DNA from: Candidatus Sumerlaeota bacterium | Lineage (GTDB): Bacteria; Sumerlaeota; Sumerlaeia; UBA8349 | Reading direction: 5' to 3' | Length of the DNA stretch: 56,179 nt | Assembly: GCA_016931035.1 (NCBI GenBank) | Contig: JAFGFN010000054.1 | Coordinates: 1-56,179, forward strand | Shown here: positions 26,299 to 35,030 of the stretch, piece by piece | Layout: each line of letters starts with the position of its first letter | Position numbering within the stretch: the stretch's first letter is position 1 | The notes under the pieces: model-generated | What the model was told of the DNA's origin: nothing | The model's database searches: none | The model's input: the letters and a program-made list of their open reading frames with translations, nothing else | Made by a program: the position numbers and the translations under genes

Positions 26299-27333
26299 TT
26301 GGAATCCGCCCCGTCCGCCAGATCGACCCTCGCCTCGCCGGCGACGCAGCACCGCGTCATTCTCGGCGATTCGCGCCGCATGTCGCTGGTCGAAGATCGC
26401 TCGGTCCATCTGATCGTGACTTCGCCCCCCTACTGGCAGCTCAAAGACTACGGACATGACGACCAGATCGGATTCAACGACACCTACGAGGAGTACATCG
26501 ACCACCTCAACCTGGTCTGGAGCGAATGCCATCGCGTCCTGCACGACGGATGCCGACTCTGCGTCAACATCGGCGACCAGTTCGCCCGCGCGGCTTACTA
26601 TGGCCGCTACAAAGTCGTCCCGATCCGGACCGAGATCATCCGGTTCTGCGAAACGATCGGGTTCGACTACATGGGCGCGATCATCTGGCAGAAAGCGACT
26701 ACCGTCAACACGACGGGCGGCGCCGTCATCATGGGGTCGTTCCCTTTTCCGCGCAACGGCATCGTCAAGATCGACTACGAGTTCATCCTGATCTTCAAGA
26801 AGCCGGGCCAAGGCCCCAAACCCTCGCCCGAGGCCAAAGAAGCCTCGCGCATGACCAACGAAGAGTGGAACCAGTACTTCTACGGCCACTGGAACTTCCC
26901 CGGCGCTCGCCAGGACGAGCACCTCGCCATGTTCCCCGAGGAACTCCCCCGCCGTCTCATCAAGATGTTCACCTTCGCCGGCGAAACCGTCCTCGACCCG
27001 TTCCTGGGAAGCGGAACCACCAGCCTCGCCGCCATGCATCTGGGACGATCGTCCGTCGGCATCGAGAAGAATCCGGACTATATGGAGGCAATCCGGAGGA
27101 AACTGGGCGAAGAGACGGGCGACATGTTCACCGCCGCCGAAATCGAATACCTGAACGCTCCTTCTCCCGGCGAAGACGAGGTGCGATCGCTTCTCGAACG
27201 ACAGCCGTATCGGTTCCGCGATCCGGTCGCGCTCGCGCTCCAGTCCGATCCGCGCGGAAAAAGCTACGGTTCGGTCATCGGGCGCAAGAAGAAAGAGAAA
27301 CCGCCCACGAATTGCACGAATGAAGACGAATAG
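26299..27333 (+). CDS. Solitary beta-class DNA methyltransferase
   Basis: About 344 residues from a TTG with GGAG nine bases upstream. Motif IV TSPPYW is at 41-46 and the SAM motif I DPFLGSGTTSLAAM lies near the C-terminus, with the target-recognition region between them. This is the beta order. TSPPYW rather than DPPY points to N4-cytosine methylation, though N6-adenine enzymes with SPPY exist. No restriction enzyme is adjacent, so it may be an orphan epigenetic regulator or a leftover of an R-M system. The last ~12 residues (PPTNCTNEDE) are encoded by an ACGAATT/ACGAATG-rich repeat like those often seen between genes. Confidence 0.85.
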   Translation: MESAPSARSTLASPATQHRVILGDSRRMSLVEDRSVHLIVTSPPYWQLKDYGHDDQIGFNDTYEEYIDHLNLVWSECHRVLHDGCRLCVNIGDQFARAAYYGRYKVVPIRTEIIRFCETIGFDYMGAIIWQKATTVNTTGGAVIMGSFPFPRNGIVKIDYEFILIFKKPGQGPKPSPEAKEASRMTNEEWNQYFYGHWNFPGARQDEHLAMFPEELPRRLIKMFTFAGETVLDPFLGSGTTSLAAMHLGRSSVGIEKNPDYMEAIRRKLGEETGDMFTAAEIEYLNAPSPGEDEVRSLLERQPYRFRDPVALALQSDPRGKSYGSVIGRKKKEKPPTNCTNEDE

Positions 27334-27348
27334 AAGAAGGACAAACGG

Positions 27349-28107
27349 GTGAATCAAACGGACCTTCAGCGCCGCGTGATCGAACTCTGGGATCACTATA
27401 CCCCGATCTCGGAACGCTTTACGCCTTATCCCGAGACATTTCACCTGCGCGGAACGGAGTTCATGCTCCTCACACTCAAATTGCGCGCGCTCTTTCCCGA
27501 GCTGCATTGGAAGCGGGTTCTCGACGCGGGCTGCGGCATCGGCTTCGGAAGCCTCTTGTGGACGCTTGTCGCGGACGAGGTCGTCGGTATCGACGGCGCC
27601 CACGAAATCAAGAAGGCGAAGCGGCTCGTTGCCGAACGCCCCGACCTCACGCCGCGCGTTTCATTCGTCGAAGGCGTGTGCGAGGACCTCTCGCCGGTCG
27701 AGGGCCAATTCGACCTCATCGTCACCCAGTATGCGCTCGAGCATTTCCGCGACCTGGACGCATCGCTCCGTCAGATCCATTCGCGCCTTGCACCGGGCGG
27801 CCACGCGATTCACATCGTCCCCAACGTCGTCAATCGCAACGTCTGGTTCATCGAGTATCGCGCGAGCCTGAGATGGTGGAACCGGTTTCGCCACTCGGTG
27901 CGGCATCGCGGCTGGTGGATGACGCTCAAGGACCCGGTCGGCTACACCCCGCCCCACGACCCCCACCGCGGCGATTTCGCGAGCGAACACGCGGGCTATC
28001 GACTTGAGAAATGGTCCGAGGCGATCCTGCGAAACGGCGCCGAAATCCGCGACTACTTCCCCACGCGCGACCTCAATTGGGTCCTAGTCACGCGGCCTCT
28101 GACGTAG
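27349..28107 (+). CDS. Class I SAM-dependent methyltransferase
   Basis: A 252-residue enzyme from a GTG with AAGG upstream, 15 bp after the DNA methyltransferase. Motif I is RVLDAGCGIGFGSLL, the strand-2 acidic residue is in VVGIDGAHE, and FDLIVTQYALEHFRDL is motif IV of the small-molecule methyltransferase group. The C-terminal part has a Trp- and Arg-rich segment (ASLRWWNRFRHSVRHRGWW) that could contact a membrane or an acceptor. The substrate is unknown. It is probably co-transcribed with the upstream gene, but a functional link is not evident. Confidence 0.75.
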   Translation: MNQTDLQRRVIELWDHYTPISERFTPYPETFHLRGTEFMLLTLKLRALFPELHWKRVLDAGCGIGFGSLLWTLVADEVVGIDGAHEIKKAKRLVAERPDLTPRVSFVEGVCEDLSPVEGQFDLIVTQYALEHFRDLDASLRQIHSRLAPGGHAIHIVPNVVNRNVWFIEYRASLRWWNRFRHSVRHRGWWMTLKDPVGYTPPHDPHRGDFASEHAGYRLEKWSEAILRNGAEIRDYFPTRDLNWVLVTRPLT

Positions 28108-28132
28108 AACCTCCGGCGACGGTTTTCTCCAA

Positions 28133-28353
28133 CACGCCAACGGCGTGGCAGCCTCCAGCCTGGGGTTGCCGCAAGGCGGCTACCCCAGGAACGCAGCCCC
28201 AATTCCCTGTCTCAACCCGGTGCGGGTTGCGACCGTTTCCCCACGCTCGGAGGCCACAACCCGTTCCGGGTTGGACCAAGACGCGAAACCCGTACCCAGG
28301 GTAGCCGCTTGAAGCGGCAACCCTGGGCTGAGAGCCGCGCCCCCGTTGGGGGC
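28133..28353. repeat. Cluster of six intergenic palindromes
   Basis: The 414-bp gap 28108-28521 is mostly hairpins: CACGCC/GGCGTG (28133-28147); CCTGGGGT...TACCCCAGG (28159-28189, enclosing a GCCGC/GCGGC arm); CAACCCG/CGGGTTG twice (28213-28229 and 28257-28273); CCCAGGGT...ACCCTGGG (28295-28327, enclosing GCCGCTT/AAGCGGC); and GCCCCC/GGGGGC (28339-28353). The second and fifth are related and in opposite orientation. At least three REP families are mixed here. I see no gene. Confidence 0.75.
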
Positions 28354-28521
28354 GACAACGGATCGAAGGCCAGTCTCTACGTGGCGCCGATTGCAGGACA
28401 GCCACTACGAGAAACGCTCCAGGAACGGCACATCCTCATCCTTGTCCCTCGCTCTCGTCGGCGAATCCGGACCGATTCGAGCTCGCCTGTTCGTCTGCAA
28501 CAGAGTATTATCTGAGATACT

Positions 28522-29610
28522 ATGACGCTCGTCGTTCTCTCTCCACCGAAGCGACGGATGCTCGGTATCCTCCTCGCACTCGCACTCTCGATTCCGAGCG
28601 CCAAGGCGACCGCCACGCCCACCGACGACGCCCCCATCGGCTGGGCGGCGGTCCGCGCCCTGGATTGCGACGGGACGACGGGCGGCGAAGGCGGCGAGGT
28701 GGTTACGGTCACGACCCTTGAGGAGTTCCAGGATTACGCCGGACGCCATGAGCCGTACATCATCCTAGTCAAAGGGACGATCGTCGGGCGGACAGAGGCC
28801 CCACCCGAGCGGCGGCGTTCGATCAGAAATCTGGGCCCCATCAAAGCGGAAACCCTCATCGAGCGCGACAAGACCATCCTGGGCGTGGGAGACGACGCGA
28901 CGTTCGTCGGCGGCCTGGCCGTCTTCGAGGCGTCGAACGTCGTGATTCGCAACCTGACGTTGCGCGACGGGGTGAGCGACGCCCTGAAGATCCTCGTGCA
29001 CTCGCACCACGTCTGGATCGACCACTGCGATTTCCAGAACTTCGCAAGCGGAGCCATCGACATCTCCCGCAGCTCGGACTACATCACCGTTTCCTGGTGC
29101 CATTTCCGCGATCGGGACCGAGCCGTTCGGATCGGACACAAGGACAATAACGTGGAGAACGACGACGGTCTGCTCGCCGTGACGCTCCACCACAATTGGT
29201 TCGACGGCACGCGCGAGCGCAATCCGCGAGTCCGCTTCTCGCGCCTGACCCACGTGTTCAATAATTACTTCTCGAACATCGGCGGCTACGCCGTCGCCTC
29301 CACGCGCGAGGCTCATGTACGGGTCGAGGGGAACTATTTCCGCAACGTCGCCGTCCCGTTTTATTCCGTATCGAGTGTCGGGGGGTCTCCCCCGGGCAGT
29401 CTGGTCGAGCAAGACAACGTCTTCGAGAACTGCGGGGCGACACGCGAAACGCGCGGGTCGGTTCCCGAAGCCCGCGCGTTCTATCCCTACACGTTGGACC
29501 CGGCCGAGCGCGTCCCCGAGATCGTCATGCGGGACGCGGGCACGGGCCAAGTGGCGCCGACCGAAGAGGTCGGCCGAAAGAGACTCTCGGCGACTTTGGG
29601 ATCAGATTGA
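28522..29610 (+). CDS. Pectate lyase family 1 (PL1) protein
   Basis: A 362-residue secreted protein. A signal peptide (MLGILLALALSIPSAKA, from the second Met) precedes a right-handed parallel beta-helix of the Amb_all/PL1 fold. Signatures are the first turn DGTTGGEGGEVVTVTTLEE, the calcium-site segment HHVWIDHCDF, and RERNPRVRFSRLTHVFNNYF, which carries the catalytic Arg of the RxPR motif. It cleaves polygalacturonate by beta-elimination, or a related uronate polymer. The ATG could be at 28522 or 28558. Its 3' end overlaps the convergent SDR-like gene by nine bases. No other polysaccharide-degradation genes are adjacent. Confidence 0.88.
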   Translation: MTLVVLSPPKRRMLGILLALALSIPSAKATATPTDDAPIGWAAVRALDCDGTTGGEGGEVVTVTTLEEFQDYAGRHEPYIILVKGTIVGRTEAPPERRRSIRNLGPIKAETLIERDKTILGVGDDATFVGGLAVFEASNVVIRNLTLRDGVSDALKILVHSHHVWIDHCDFQNFASGAIDISRSSDYITVSWCHFRDRDRAVRIGHKDNNVENDDGLLAVTLHHNWFDGTRERNPRVRFSRLTHVFNNYFSNIGGYAVASTREAHVRVEGNYFRNVAVPFYSVSSVGGSPPGSLVEQDNVFENCGATRETRGSVPEARAFYPYTLDPAERVPEIVMRDAGTGQVAPTEEVGRKRLSATLGSD

Positions 29611-30303
29611 GTCGATCGTGAGGCGCCGACCGGACACGCGAAGACCCGCCAGCCGATCGAGAAAAGCCGCACACTCCGCCTCTTTGGGTCCGCCCGGTCG
29701 AAAATCGAGAAGGTTGACGCAAGCGCGGAGTTTCTTCCCCTCCCACGCGCGAGCGATTCGTTCCACTTCGCGCAGCAATCTCGCGGCGAGAGAAGCGTCC
29801 TCGCTCGCGGAGACAACCACCAGGAAATGACCCGTCGGCCGCGCCTTGCGGAGAACCGGCTCGGACGCTTCGGCCCAACGCGCGAGGTCCCGCGCCGCCG
29901 ATTCGCCCTTCGCCTTGTCGGTACTTCCCTTCGCGCCGCGCGCCGCGTACAGCACGAGGTCGATCCGAGCGAAATCCTCGACCACGCGTCCCACCAACGC
30001 CTGCCGCACGTCGACGCCCGACCTCAAAGGCATTTCGAGAGGCAGAACCAGCGATCCGCGCGAAGCCACGCGCGCGGCGAGACGCGCGGCCTGTTCCGCG
30101 TCCCTTTCGAGTTGAATTGCGATCCGGTCTCCCACGCGCGCCACGGCCTCGCAAAGCGCCGCGGTCTCGCAAGGCGCCACGCCCTCGGGAGTCGAGCCGC
30201 CGATGAGGAGGATGGCGCGCGAAGCCGCGGCCTCGCCCGATCGCCAACCGCTCGATTCGCCGCGGGGTTTCGGATTGTCGTTCTCGTTTGAACTTGGGTT
30301 CAT
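29602..30303 (-). CDS. Degenerate short-chain dehydrogenase-like protein
   Basis: About 233 residues from the ATG at 30303. ASRAILLIGGSTPEG is at the place of the nucleotide-binding TGxxxGxG loop, and LVLYAARGAKGS recalls the SDR NNAG-type strand, but the YxxxK active site is not visible and the Gly motif is altered. It could be a catalytically dead SDR or another Rossmann protein. A polar, Asn/Ser-rich N-terminus precedes the fold. It converges on the pectate lyase gene with a nine-base overlap and diverges from miaB across a 205-bp gap. Confidence 0.55.
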   Translation of the reverse strand: MNPSSNENDNPKPRGESSGWRSGEAAASRAILLIGGSTPEGVAPCETAALCEAVARVGDRIAIQLERDAEQAARLAARVASRGSLVLPLEMPLRSGVDVRQALVGRVVEDFARIDLVLYAARGAKGSTDKAKGESAARDLARWAEASEPVLRKARPTGHFLVVVSASEDASLAARLLREVERIARAWEGKKLRACVNLLDFRPGGPKEAECAAFLDRLAGLRVSGRRLTIDSI

Positions 30304-30508
30304 GTCGGCTTTCGCAAAGAGCCCGAATGAAAAATGGATCCGCGCTTCAACGGAGTCCCGGCGGCGCTCTGCGACGCGGAGCCAGTCTATACCCATCCGG
30401 CGACCGGGCGCAACCTCGTCGCGGGACAATCGCCGGTTCTTCCCGCGCAACAATGACCTGCGTCTCTGTATTGACTCCCCTCGCGCAATGCGCTAAGTCT
30501 GAAAGGCT

Positions 30509-31852
30509 ATGAAGCCCCGCGCCTACCACGTCGTCAGCTACGGTTGCCAGATGAACGCCTACGATTCCGAGGTCATGGCGGGCATTCTCGAAGCGCGCGG
30601 ACTCGAACGCGTCGCCGACGAACGCCGCGCCGACGTGATTCTCGTCAACACCTGTATCGTGCGCGGAAGCGCCGAGCAACGCGCCATGGGGCGCATCATG
30701 CGCCTCAAAGCCCTGAAGAACGGGCGACCCGACCGCATCCTGGGCGTCTGCGGCTGCTTGGCGCAACGCGACGCCGACGCGCTGCTCGACAAGGCCCCCC
30801 ACCTCGATCTGGTGCTAGGCACTCGCGCCATCCCGCACCTGTCCGCCTTGATCGACCGGATCGAGCAGGGCCAAGGCCCGATCGTCTGTGTCGAGGAAGA
30901 CCCCGACCCCTATCCCGAATCGCTCCGGCCCGTCCGTCGCAGCGCGTTGCGCGCCCTGGTGCCCATCATGACCGGGTGCGACAACTGGTGCAGCTACTGC
31001 ATCGTCCCCGCCGTCCGCGGGCGCGAACTGAGCCGCGCGGTCGAGACCGTTCTCGCCGAAGTGCGCGGCCTGGTCTCGACCGGACGCCGAGAGGTCACCC
31101 TCGTCGGGCAGAACGTCAACTCCTACCGCGGCGTCGATGCGGACGGACGCGAGACCGATTTCGCCGGACTGCTCGAACGCGTCGACGCGATCGAGGGTCT
31201 CGGGCGAATCCGCTACATCACGTCGCACCCGCGCGACGCGAACCCAAGGCATCTCGACGCCGTCGCGCGGCTGGAGAAAGTCTGCGATCACTTCCACCTT
31301 CCCGCGCAATCGGGGAGCAACGCCGTACTGGAACGCATGAACCGAGGCTACACGCGCGAGCGCTATCTCGCCCTGATCCGGTCGGTCCGCGAACGCTTGC
31401 CCGACGCCGCGATCACCACCGATCTGATCGTCGGCTTCCCGGGCGAAACGGACCGCGACTACGAAGACACGCTCGACCTGATGCGCGAAGTTCGGTTCGA
31501 CTCCGCTTTCACTTTTCTCTACAACGTGCGCGAGGGGACGCGCGCCGCGCGCGAGTTCGAAGACGACGTCCCGTTCGAGGTCAAACGCGATCGTCTCGCC
31601 CGGGTGATTCGCCTCCAGGAAAAAACGTCCCTCGAAAAGAACCGCTCGCTCGAAGGACGCGATCTCGAAGTCCTGGTCGAAGGTCCCGCCAAGCGGGCCC
31701 AGAAAGAAACCGGACGCGGGACCATGGTGGGACGCACAACGGGCGACAAGTGCGTCATTTTCGACGGCGATCCCGAAGACGCCGGCCGCCTGGTTTCAGT
31801 CCGCATCGTCGGAGGCGCCGCCCACACGCTTTTCGGTCGGAAGACACCCTAG
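30509..31852 (+). CDS. miaB: tRNA-2-methylthio-N6-dimethylallyladenosine synthase
   Basis: A 447-residue radical SAM methylthiotransferase that adds the 2-methylthio group to i6A37 of tRNAs reading UNN codons. The UPF0004 domain has Cys13, Cys49 and Cys83 for the auxiliary 4Fe-4S cluster. The radical SAM motif is Cys157-x3-Cys161-x2-Cys164 (GCDNWCSYC). A TRAM domain with EGRDLEVLVEG lies at the C-terminus. VSYGCQMNAYDSE is the MiaB-type start, which separates it from MtaB and RimO. GAAAGG precedes the ATG. DUF89 follows after 46 bp. Confidence 0.95.
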   Translation: MKPRAYHVVSYGCQMNAYDSEVMAGILEARGLERVADERRADVILVNTCIVRGSAEQRAMGRIMRLKALKNGRPDRILGVCGCLAQRDADALLDKAPHLDLVLGTRAIPHLSALIDRIEQGQGPIVCVEEDPDPYPESLRPVRRSALRALVPIMTGCDNWCSYCIVPAVRGRELSRAVETVLAEVRGLVSTGRREVTLVGQNVNSYRGVDADGRETDFAGLLERVDAIEGLGRIRYITSHPRDANPRHLDAVARLEKVCDHFHLPAQSGSNAVLERMNRGYTRERYLALIRSVRERLPDAAITTDLIVGFPGETDRDYEDTLDLMREVRFDSAFTFLYNVREGTRAAREFEDDVPFEVKRDRLARVIRLQEKTSLEKNRSLEGRDLEVLVEGPAKRAQKETGRGTMVGRTTGDKCVIFDGDPEDAGRLVSVRIVGGAAHTLFGRKTP

Positions 31853-31898
31853 GAAACAGCCTCAACATCACCTCCATAAGGATAGGAATCCCAAATCG

Positions 31899-32780
31899 AT
31901 GAAGACCAAGACGCTTTGCATTCCCTGTCTGATGCAACAAGCCTACCGAACCGCGCAAGCCGTCCTGAACGACCCGAACGAAATCGCCGTCTACCTGCGC
32001 GACGTCGCCCGCTTCATCGCCGAGACCGACCCGGCCGACAGCCCGGCGGTCTATTCCTCTCCCGTCTACGCGATGCTTTCCGAACGCACCGGGATCGCCG
32101 ACCTCTTCGCCGAGACCAAGCGCGCCCAGAACCGTCTCGCCCTCGGCTTGCTCGACCACGTCGAGAAGGCCGTCCGTTCGCACGCGGACCCGCTCGCCGC
32201 CGCCGCCCGCGTCGCGGGCGCCGGAAACCTGATCGACTGCGGCGTCGGAGTCCCCCAGGACGTCGAGCGCGCCCTGATCGCCGCCGCCGACCGGCCCCTC
32301 GCGATCGACGACACCCCCCTCTTCTTCGAACGCCTCAACGGATCGGCAAAAGCCCTGTTCTACATCTGCGACAACGCCGGAGAAATCGTCTTCGACCGCC
32401 TGTTCATCCAGATTCTCAAGGAGCGCTACCCAATGCTGACCGTGATCGCCGCCGTGCGAGGCGCGCCCGTCATCAACGACGCCCTCCTCGACGACGCGCG
32501 CGAGGTCGGGCTCGATCGCGTGGCCGACGCCATCGTCACGACCGGCACGGGAATGATCGGCGCGCCGCTCGACCATGTCGGCGACGAGTTCCGCAACGTT
32601 TTCCGCTCGTGCGATCTCTTCTTGTGTAAGGGACACGGGAATTTCGAGACCCTCAACGAAGAAGCGCGCGGGTTCTTCGTCCTGACCGCGAAATGCGCCG
32701 CCGTGGCCGACGAACTCGGGGTCGAGGTAGGTCAGAGCGTCTTCGTCTCGTCGGAAACACTGCGAGAGAGAACCGCCTGA
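31899..32780 (+). CDS. DUF89/ARMT1-like damage-control phosphatase
   Basis: A 293-residue protein of the DUF89 family, metal-dependent phosphatases that remove damaged or excess sugar phosphates. The N-terminal CIPCLMQQA has the Cys pair of the bacterial subtype. The fold-defining motifs are YICDNAGEIVFD (metal-site Asp and Asn), AVRGAPVINDALLDDA and CKGHGNFETL. The exact substrate is unknown. It lies 46 bp after miaB with AGGA before the ATG, so it is probably in the same transcript. Confidence 0.85.
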   Translation: MKTKTLCIPCLMQQAYRTAQAVLNDPNEIAVYLRDVARFIAETDPADSPAVYSSPVYAMLSERTGIADLFAETKRAQNRLALGLLDHVEKAVRSHADPLAAAARVAGAGNLIDCGVGVPQDVERALIAAADRPLAIDDTPLFFERLNGSAKALFYICDNAGEIVFDRLFIQILKERYPMLTVIAAVRGAPVINDALLDDAREVGLDRVADAIVTTGTGMIGAPLDHVGDEFRNVFRSCDLFLCKGHGNFETLNEEARGFFVLTAKCAAVADELGVEVGQSVFVSSETLRERTA

Positions 32781-32993
32781 GGCCTTCCGCTCGGAACTCG
32801 ACACTCCTGAATCCACATTTGCATAATCTAGTCGGCGCGGCCACAGGGCGACTCAACGTCAAGGACACCCAGCCTGGGATTCCGTCGACGGCACGATGCG
32901 CCACAGGCCATGCCCCGTTCTTGAGGCCAACCGGAAACTGTCAAGAACTCAGGGTGGGGGGGGCGAGGATTCGACCGCAAGTGAAGGCAGAAC

Positions 32994-33022
32994 TTGACAA
33001 GACCGGACAATGTGGGTACACT
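32994..33022 (+). promoter_or_regulatory. Strong predicted sigma70 promoter for the DUF1573 island
   Basis: TTGACA (32994-32999), exact 17-bp spacer, TACACT (33017-33022). The 430-bp gap 32781-33210 otherwise contains only an 8-bp inverted repeat (GTTCTTGA 32917-32924 / TCAAGAAC 32941-32948). The predicted leader is about 180 nt. Confidence 0.65.
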
Positions 33023-33210
33023 CCCTAGGTCGTCGGGGTCACGACCGCTTTTGGAAAACTTCTCACCAAGGTTGATTCTCCTGAGCCATGGGAAACGGGA
33101 ATCTACAGGGTCGTTATGGTTGGTCGCGCGGAAAGTGGCTCCGGTGGGCGAGTGCCCTGCGCCAGAGTGTCATACTGACCCGCGGTCAGAGAGGGAGCAC
33201 GCATAGAACG

Positions 33211-34350
33211 GTGACGGTGCGATTAACTGCGATGGCGGTGCTCCTCATACTGATTCTCTCAGTGACGGCTTGTAGGGGGGACATGGAACGCACCGAAGAC
33301 AATGGGTATCTTCGAGTCTCCCCCAAGAAGATCGATTTGGGGGAAGTTGGGTCATACGCCCCAATCTCTCTCAGAGTGGATCTTCTCAATACGGGGAACG
33401 AGGCCGTACGGATTCTGAAAGTCCAGAAGAGCTGTTGCTGTTCGGCAAGCATCACGACGGGCACAGTTCTCCCTCCCGGGGAGATGATCCCTCTTCCAAT
33501 TGGATTTCAACCTGTCCCGAGTGATTCGGACGTGAAGGTGTTCCGCAATGCGCTCCACATATCATGGGAGTCACTGGGAAACGAAGGGGCAGGCGGGTTG
33601 ACGGGAACAGTGGACGTGGCATTTCATGGAGAAGTGAAGGAGTCGGTCTCGGTAACACCTCGTGAGGTCGTCTTCTTCGAAGACTCGGCTGACGCGCCGA
33701 GGCCCCAGACCGTCAGGATCGCCTCTCTTTCCCGGACTCCCTTCAAGATCACCGAAGTCGACGTGCCCAATCCCATATCCTATAGGATGGAATCCGACGG
33801 GCGGACAGACACTGAGCACGAGATTCACTTCCTTCTCGGAAACCAAGAGGACCGCGCTGTGGGCGCCAACAAGATTGGGATGGCGATCCTCAGGACAACA
33901 GACCCGGGTCAGGCCGAGATTCACCTACCGGTGATGGCTGTGACGTTGAGTCATCTTGTCGCGGACCCGGCAGTCGTCGTGGTGAGAGATTGTGAGCCGG
34001 GGTCCCCACGGGTCTTCTCAATAACGGTCGCCCGTCGCGACGGATTGCCGTTTCGTCTCGCAGAAGTCAGGACACGCTCGGATTGGCTCAGAAGCGAGTA
34101 CGCCAGCGAGACAACGGCGACAAGCCACGTTGTCGAGATGATTGCCGATATAGAGAAGGGAGGCGGAAAGGACGTGATCGAGTTCCTCGGAACCAGTGGG
34201 AAACGTGAAGTTGCGTCTGTGCTCGTCTATGCAGCCGCCTGCGACCGAAACACACCGGGAGAGACTACAGGCCACGCAACGGCGGCCCCGCGGAAAGCCG
34301 GAGAGGAGGGAAGAAAAGAAGAGGATGTGGAAAAGCAGGCCGAGGATTGA
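33211..34350 (+). CDS. DUF1573 domain lipoprotein
   Basis: About 379 residues from the GTG at 33211 (GTG 33217 and ATG 33232 are also possible). I chose this region because the signal peptide LTAMAVLLILILSVTAC follows with a lipobox Cys, making an exported lipoprotein; the frame is open to 33088. The mature part begins with the DUF1573 fold: RVSPKKIDLGEVG, LLNTGNEAVRILKVQKSCCC (the domain's Cys cluster, CCC rather than the usual CGC) and LPPGE. A repeat of Ig-like strands follows, then a charged tail. Codons here use more A and T than in the neighbouring miaB. It heads a four-gene set of exported proteins. The function of DUF1573 is not established. Confidence 0.75.
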   Translation: MTVRLTAMAVLLILILSVTACRGDMERTEDNGYLRVSPKKIDLGEVGSYAPISLRVDLLNTGNEAVRILKVQKSCCCSASITTGTVLPPGEMIPLPIGFQPVPSDSDVKVFRNALHISWESLGNEGAGGLTGTVDVAFHGEVKESVSVTPREVVFFEDSADAPRPQTVRIASLSRTPFKITEVDVPNPISYRMESDGRTDTEHEIHFLLGNQEDRAVGANKIGMAILRTTDPGQAEIHLPVMAVTLSHLVADPAVVVVRDCEPGSPRVFSITVARRDGLPFRLAEVRTRSDWLRSEYASETTATSHVVEMIADIEKGGGKDVIEFLGTSGKREVASVLVYAAACDRNTPGETTGHATAAPRKAGEEGRKEEDVEKQAED

Positions 34351-34381
34351 GGCCACAATTCGTGATGAGAGGAGATCTTCC

Positions 34382-34813
34382 ATGAAAACAGCGAGACTCT
34401 TTGCTCTGCTCCTGGCATGCGGTGCTGTCTTCGCAATCATTGCCACGTTGCCCCTGGGAGCACGAGAGATACCCCTGGATCAGGCGTTAGGCGTTAGTGG
34501 AGGATGCAGCTGCACGGAGAAGCACTGTATCGAGAAGCGTTGCTGGACATTTCAACCCGATGTTGGGGGCAGGATCTTTCAGAAGTGGCCGTCTGAAAAC
34601 GGGTACTGCTTCACGTATTTCTATGGGGGCGACCAGCCTCAGAAGCACCCGTGTCATAACCTGTACGAGGTGGAGGTGTACACCGAGGGCTCTGCTTTCT
34701 GTGGTACATTCCACGATTGTCCCGGGCGCTGGCAACCGGCAAAAGAGGAGATGGGTGGAACGAAGACCATAGAATTCAAGTGGCAGTGGCGCTGCAACGA
34801 CGAGGACGAGTAG
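34382..34813 (+). CDS. Small secreted Cys-rich protein with internal Gly-Gly
   Basis: A 143-residue protein I do not recognise. GAGGAG lies eight bases before the ATG. A signal peptide (LFALLLACGAVFAIIATLPLGA) is followed by REIPLDQALGVSGG and then a Cys-rich region starting CSCTEKHC. Nine Cys fall in the mature part (42, 44, 49, 54, 76, 91, 107, 113, 138). The Gly40-Gly41 just before the first Cys looks like a double-glycine processing site, and a C39-peptidase-like gene lies two genes downstream. It may be a precursor of a disulfide-rich peptide, or simply a Cys-rich secreted protein. The proximity makes the first idea worth testing. Confidence 0.65.
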   Translation: MKTARLFALLLACGAVFAIIATLPLGAREIPLDQALGVSGGCSCTEKHCIEKRCWTFQPDVGGRIFQKWPSENGYCFTYFYGGDQPQKHPCHNLYEVEVYTEGSAFCGTFHDCPGRWQPAKEEMGGTKTIEFKWQWRCNDEDE

Positions 34814-35030
34814 GCCAGGGCTTCCTCACGAGTGCCGGCAAGAGTGAGGCTCTCTTGCGGGGAGCGATGTCGGGAAGAGGGAATGGCGCGGCGGCGTGCG
34901 GGCGTGGGGTAACAGGCACACCGGATGGTGGTGCGCGTCGCCATGCCTTTGGTCCTCCTCGTTGTGTCATGCGCGGGGTGAAGTCACTCCATACCCCCCG
35001 CCGGAAGATACTCTCACTGGAGGTCCTGAG

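Noticed and set aside
26119..27603. 494-codon open frame antisense to the DNA methyltransferase
   Set aside because: The + strand has TSPPYW and DPFLGSGTT; the minus frame crosses the intergenic palindromes and shows no family.
28133..28353. CRISPR array
   Set aside because: Repeats are inverted hairpins of different sequence and irregular spacing, with no cas genes; the Cas4-like nuclease at 16.4 kb is also isolated.
30471..30499. Promoter TTGACT-17-TAAGTC before miaB
   Set aside because: The implied start of transcription would fall inside the miaB ribosome site, three to four bases before the ATG.
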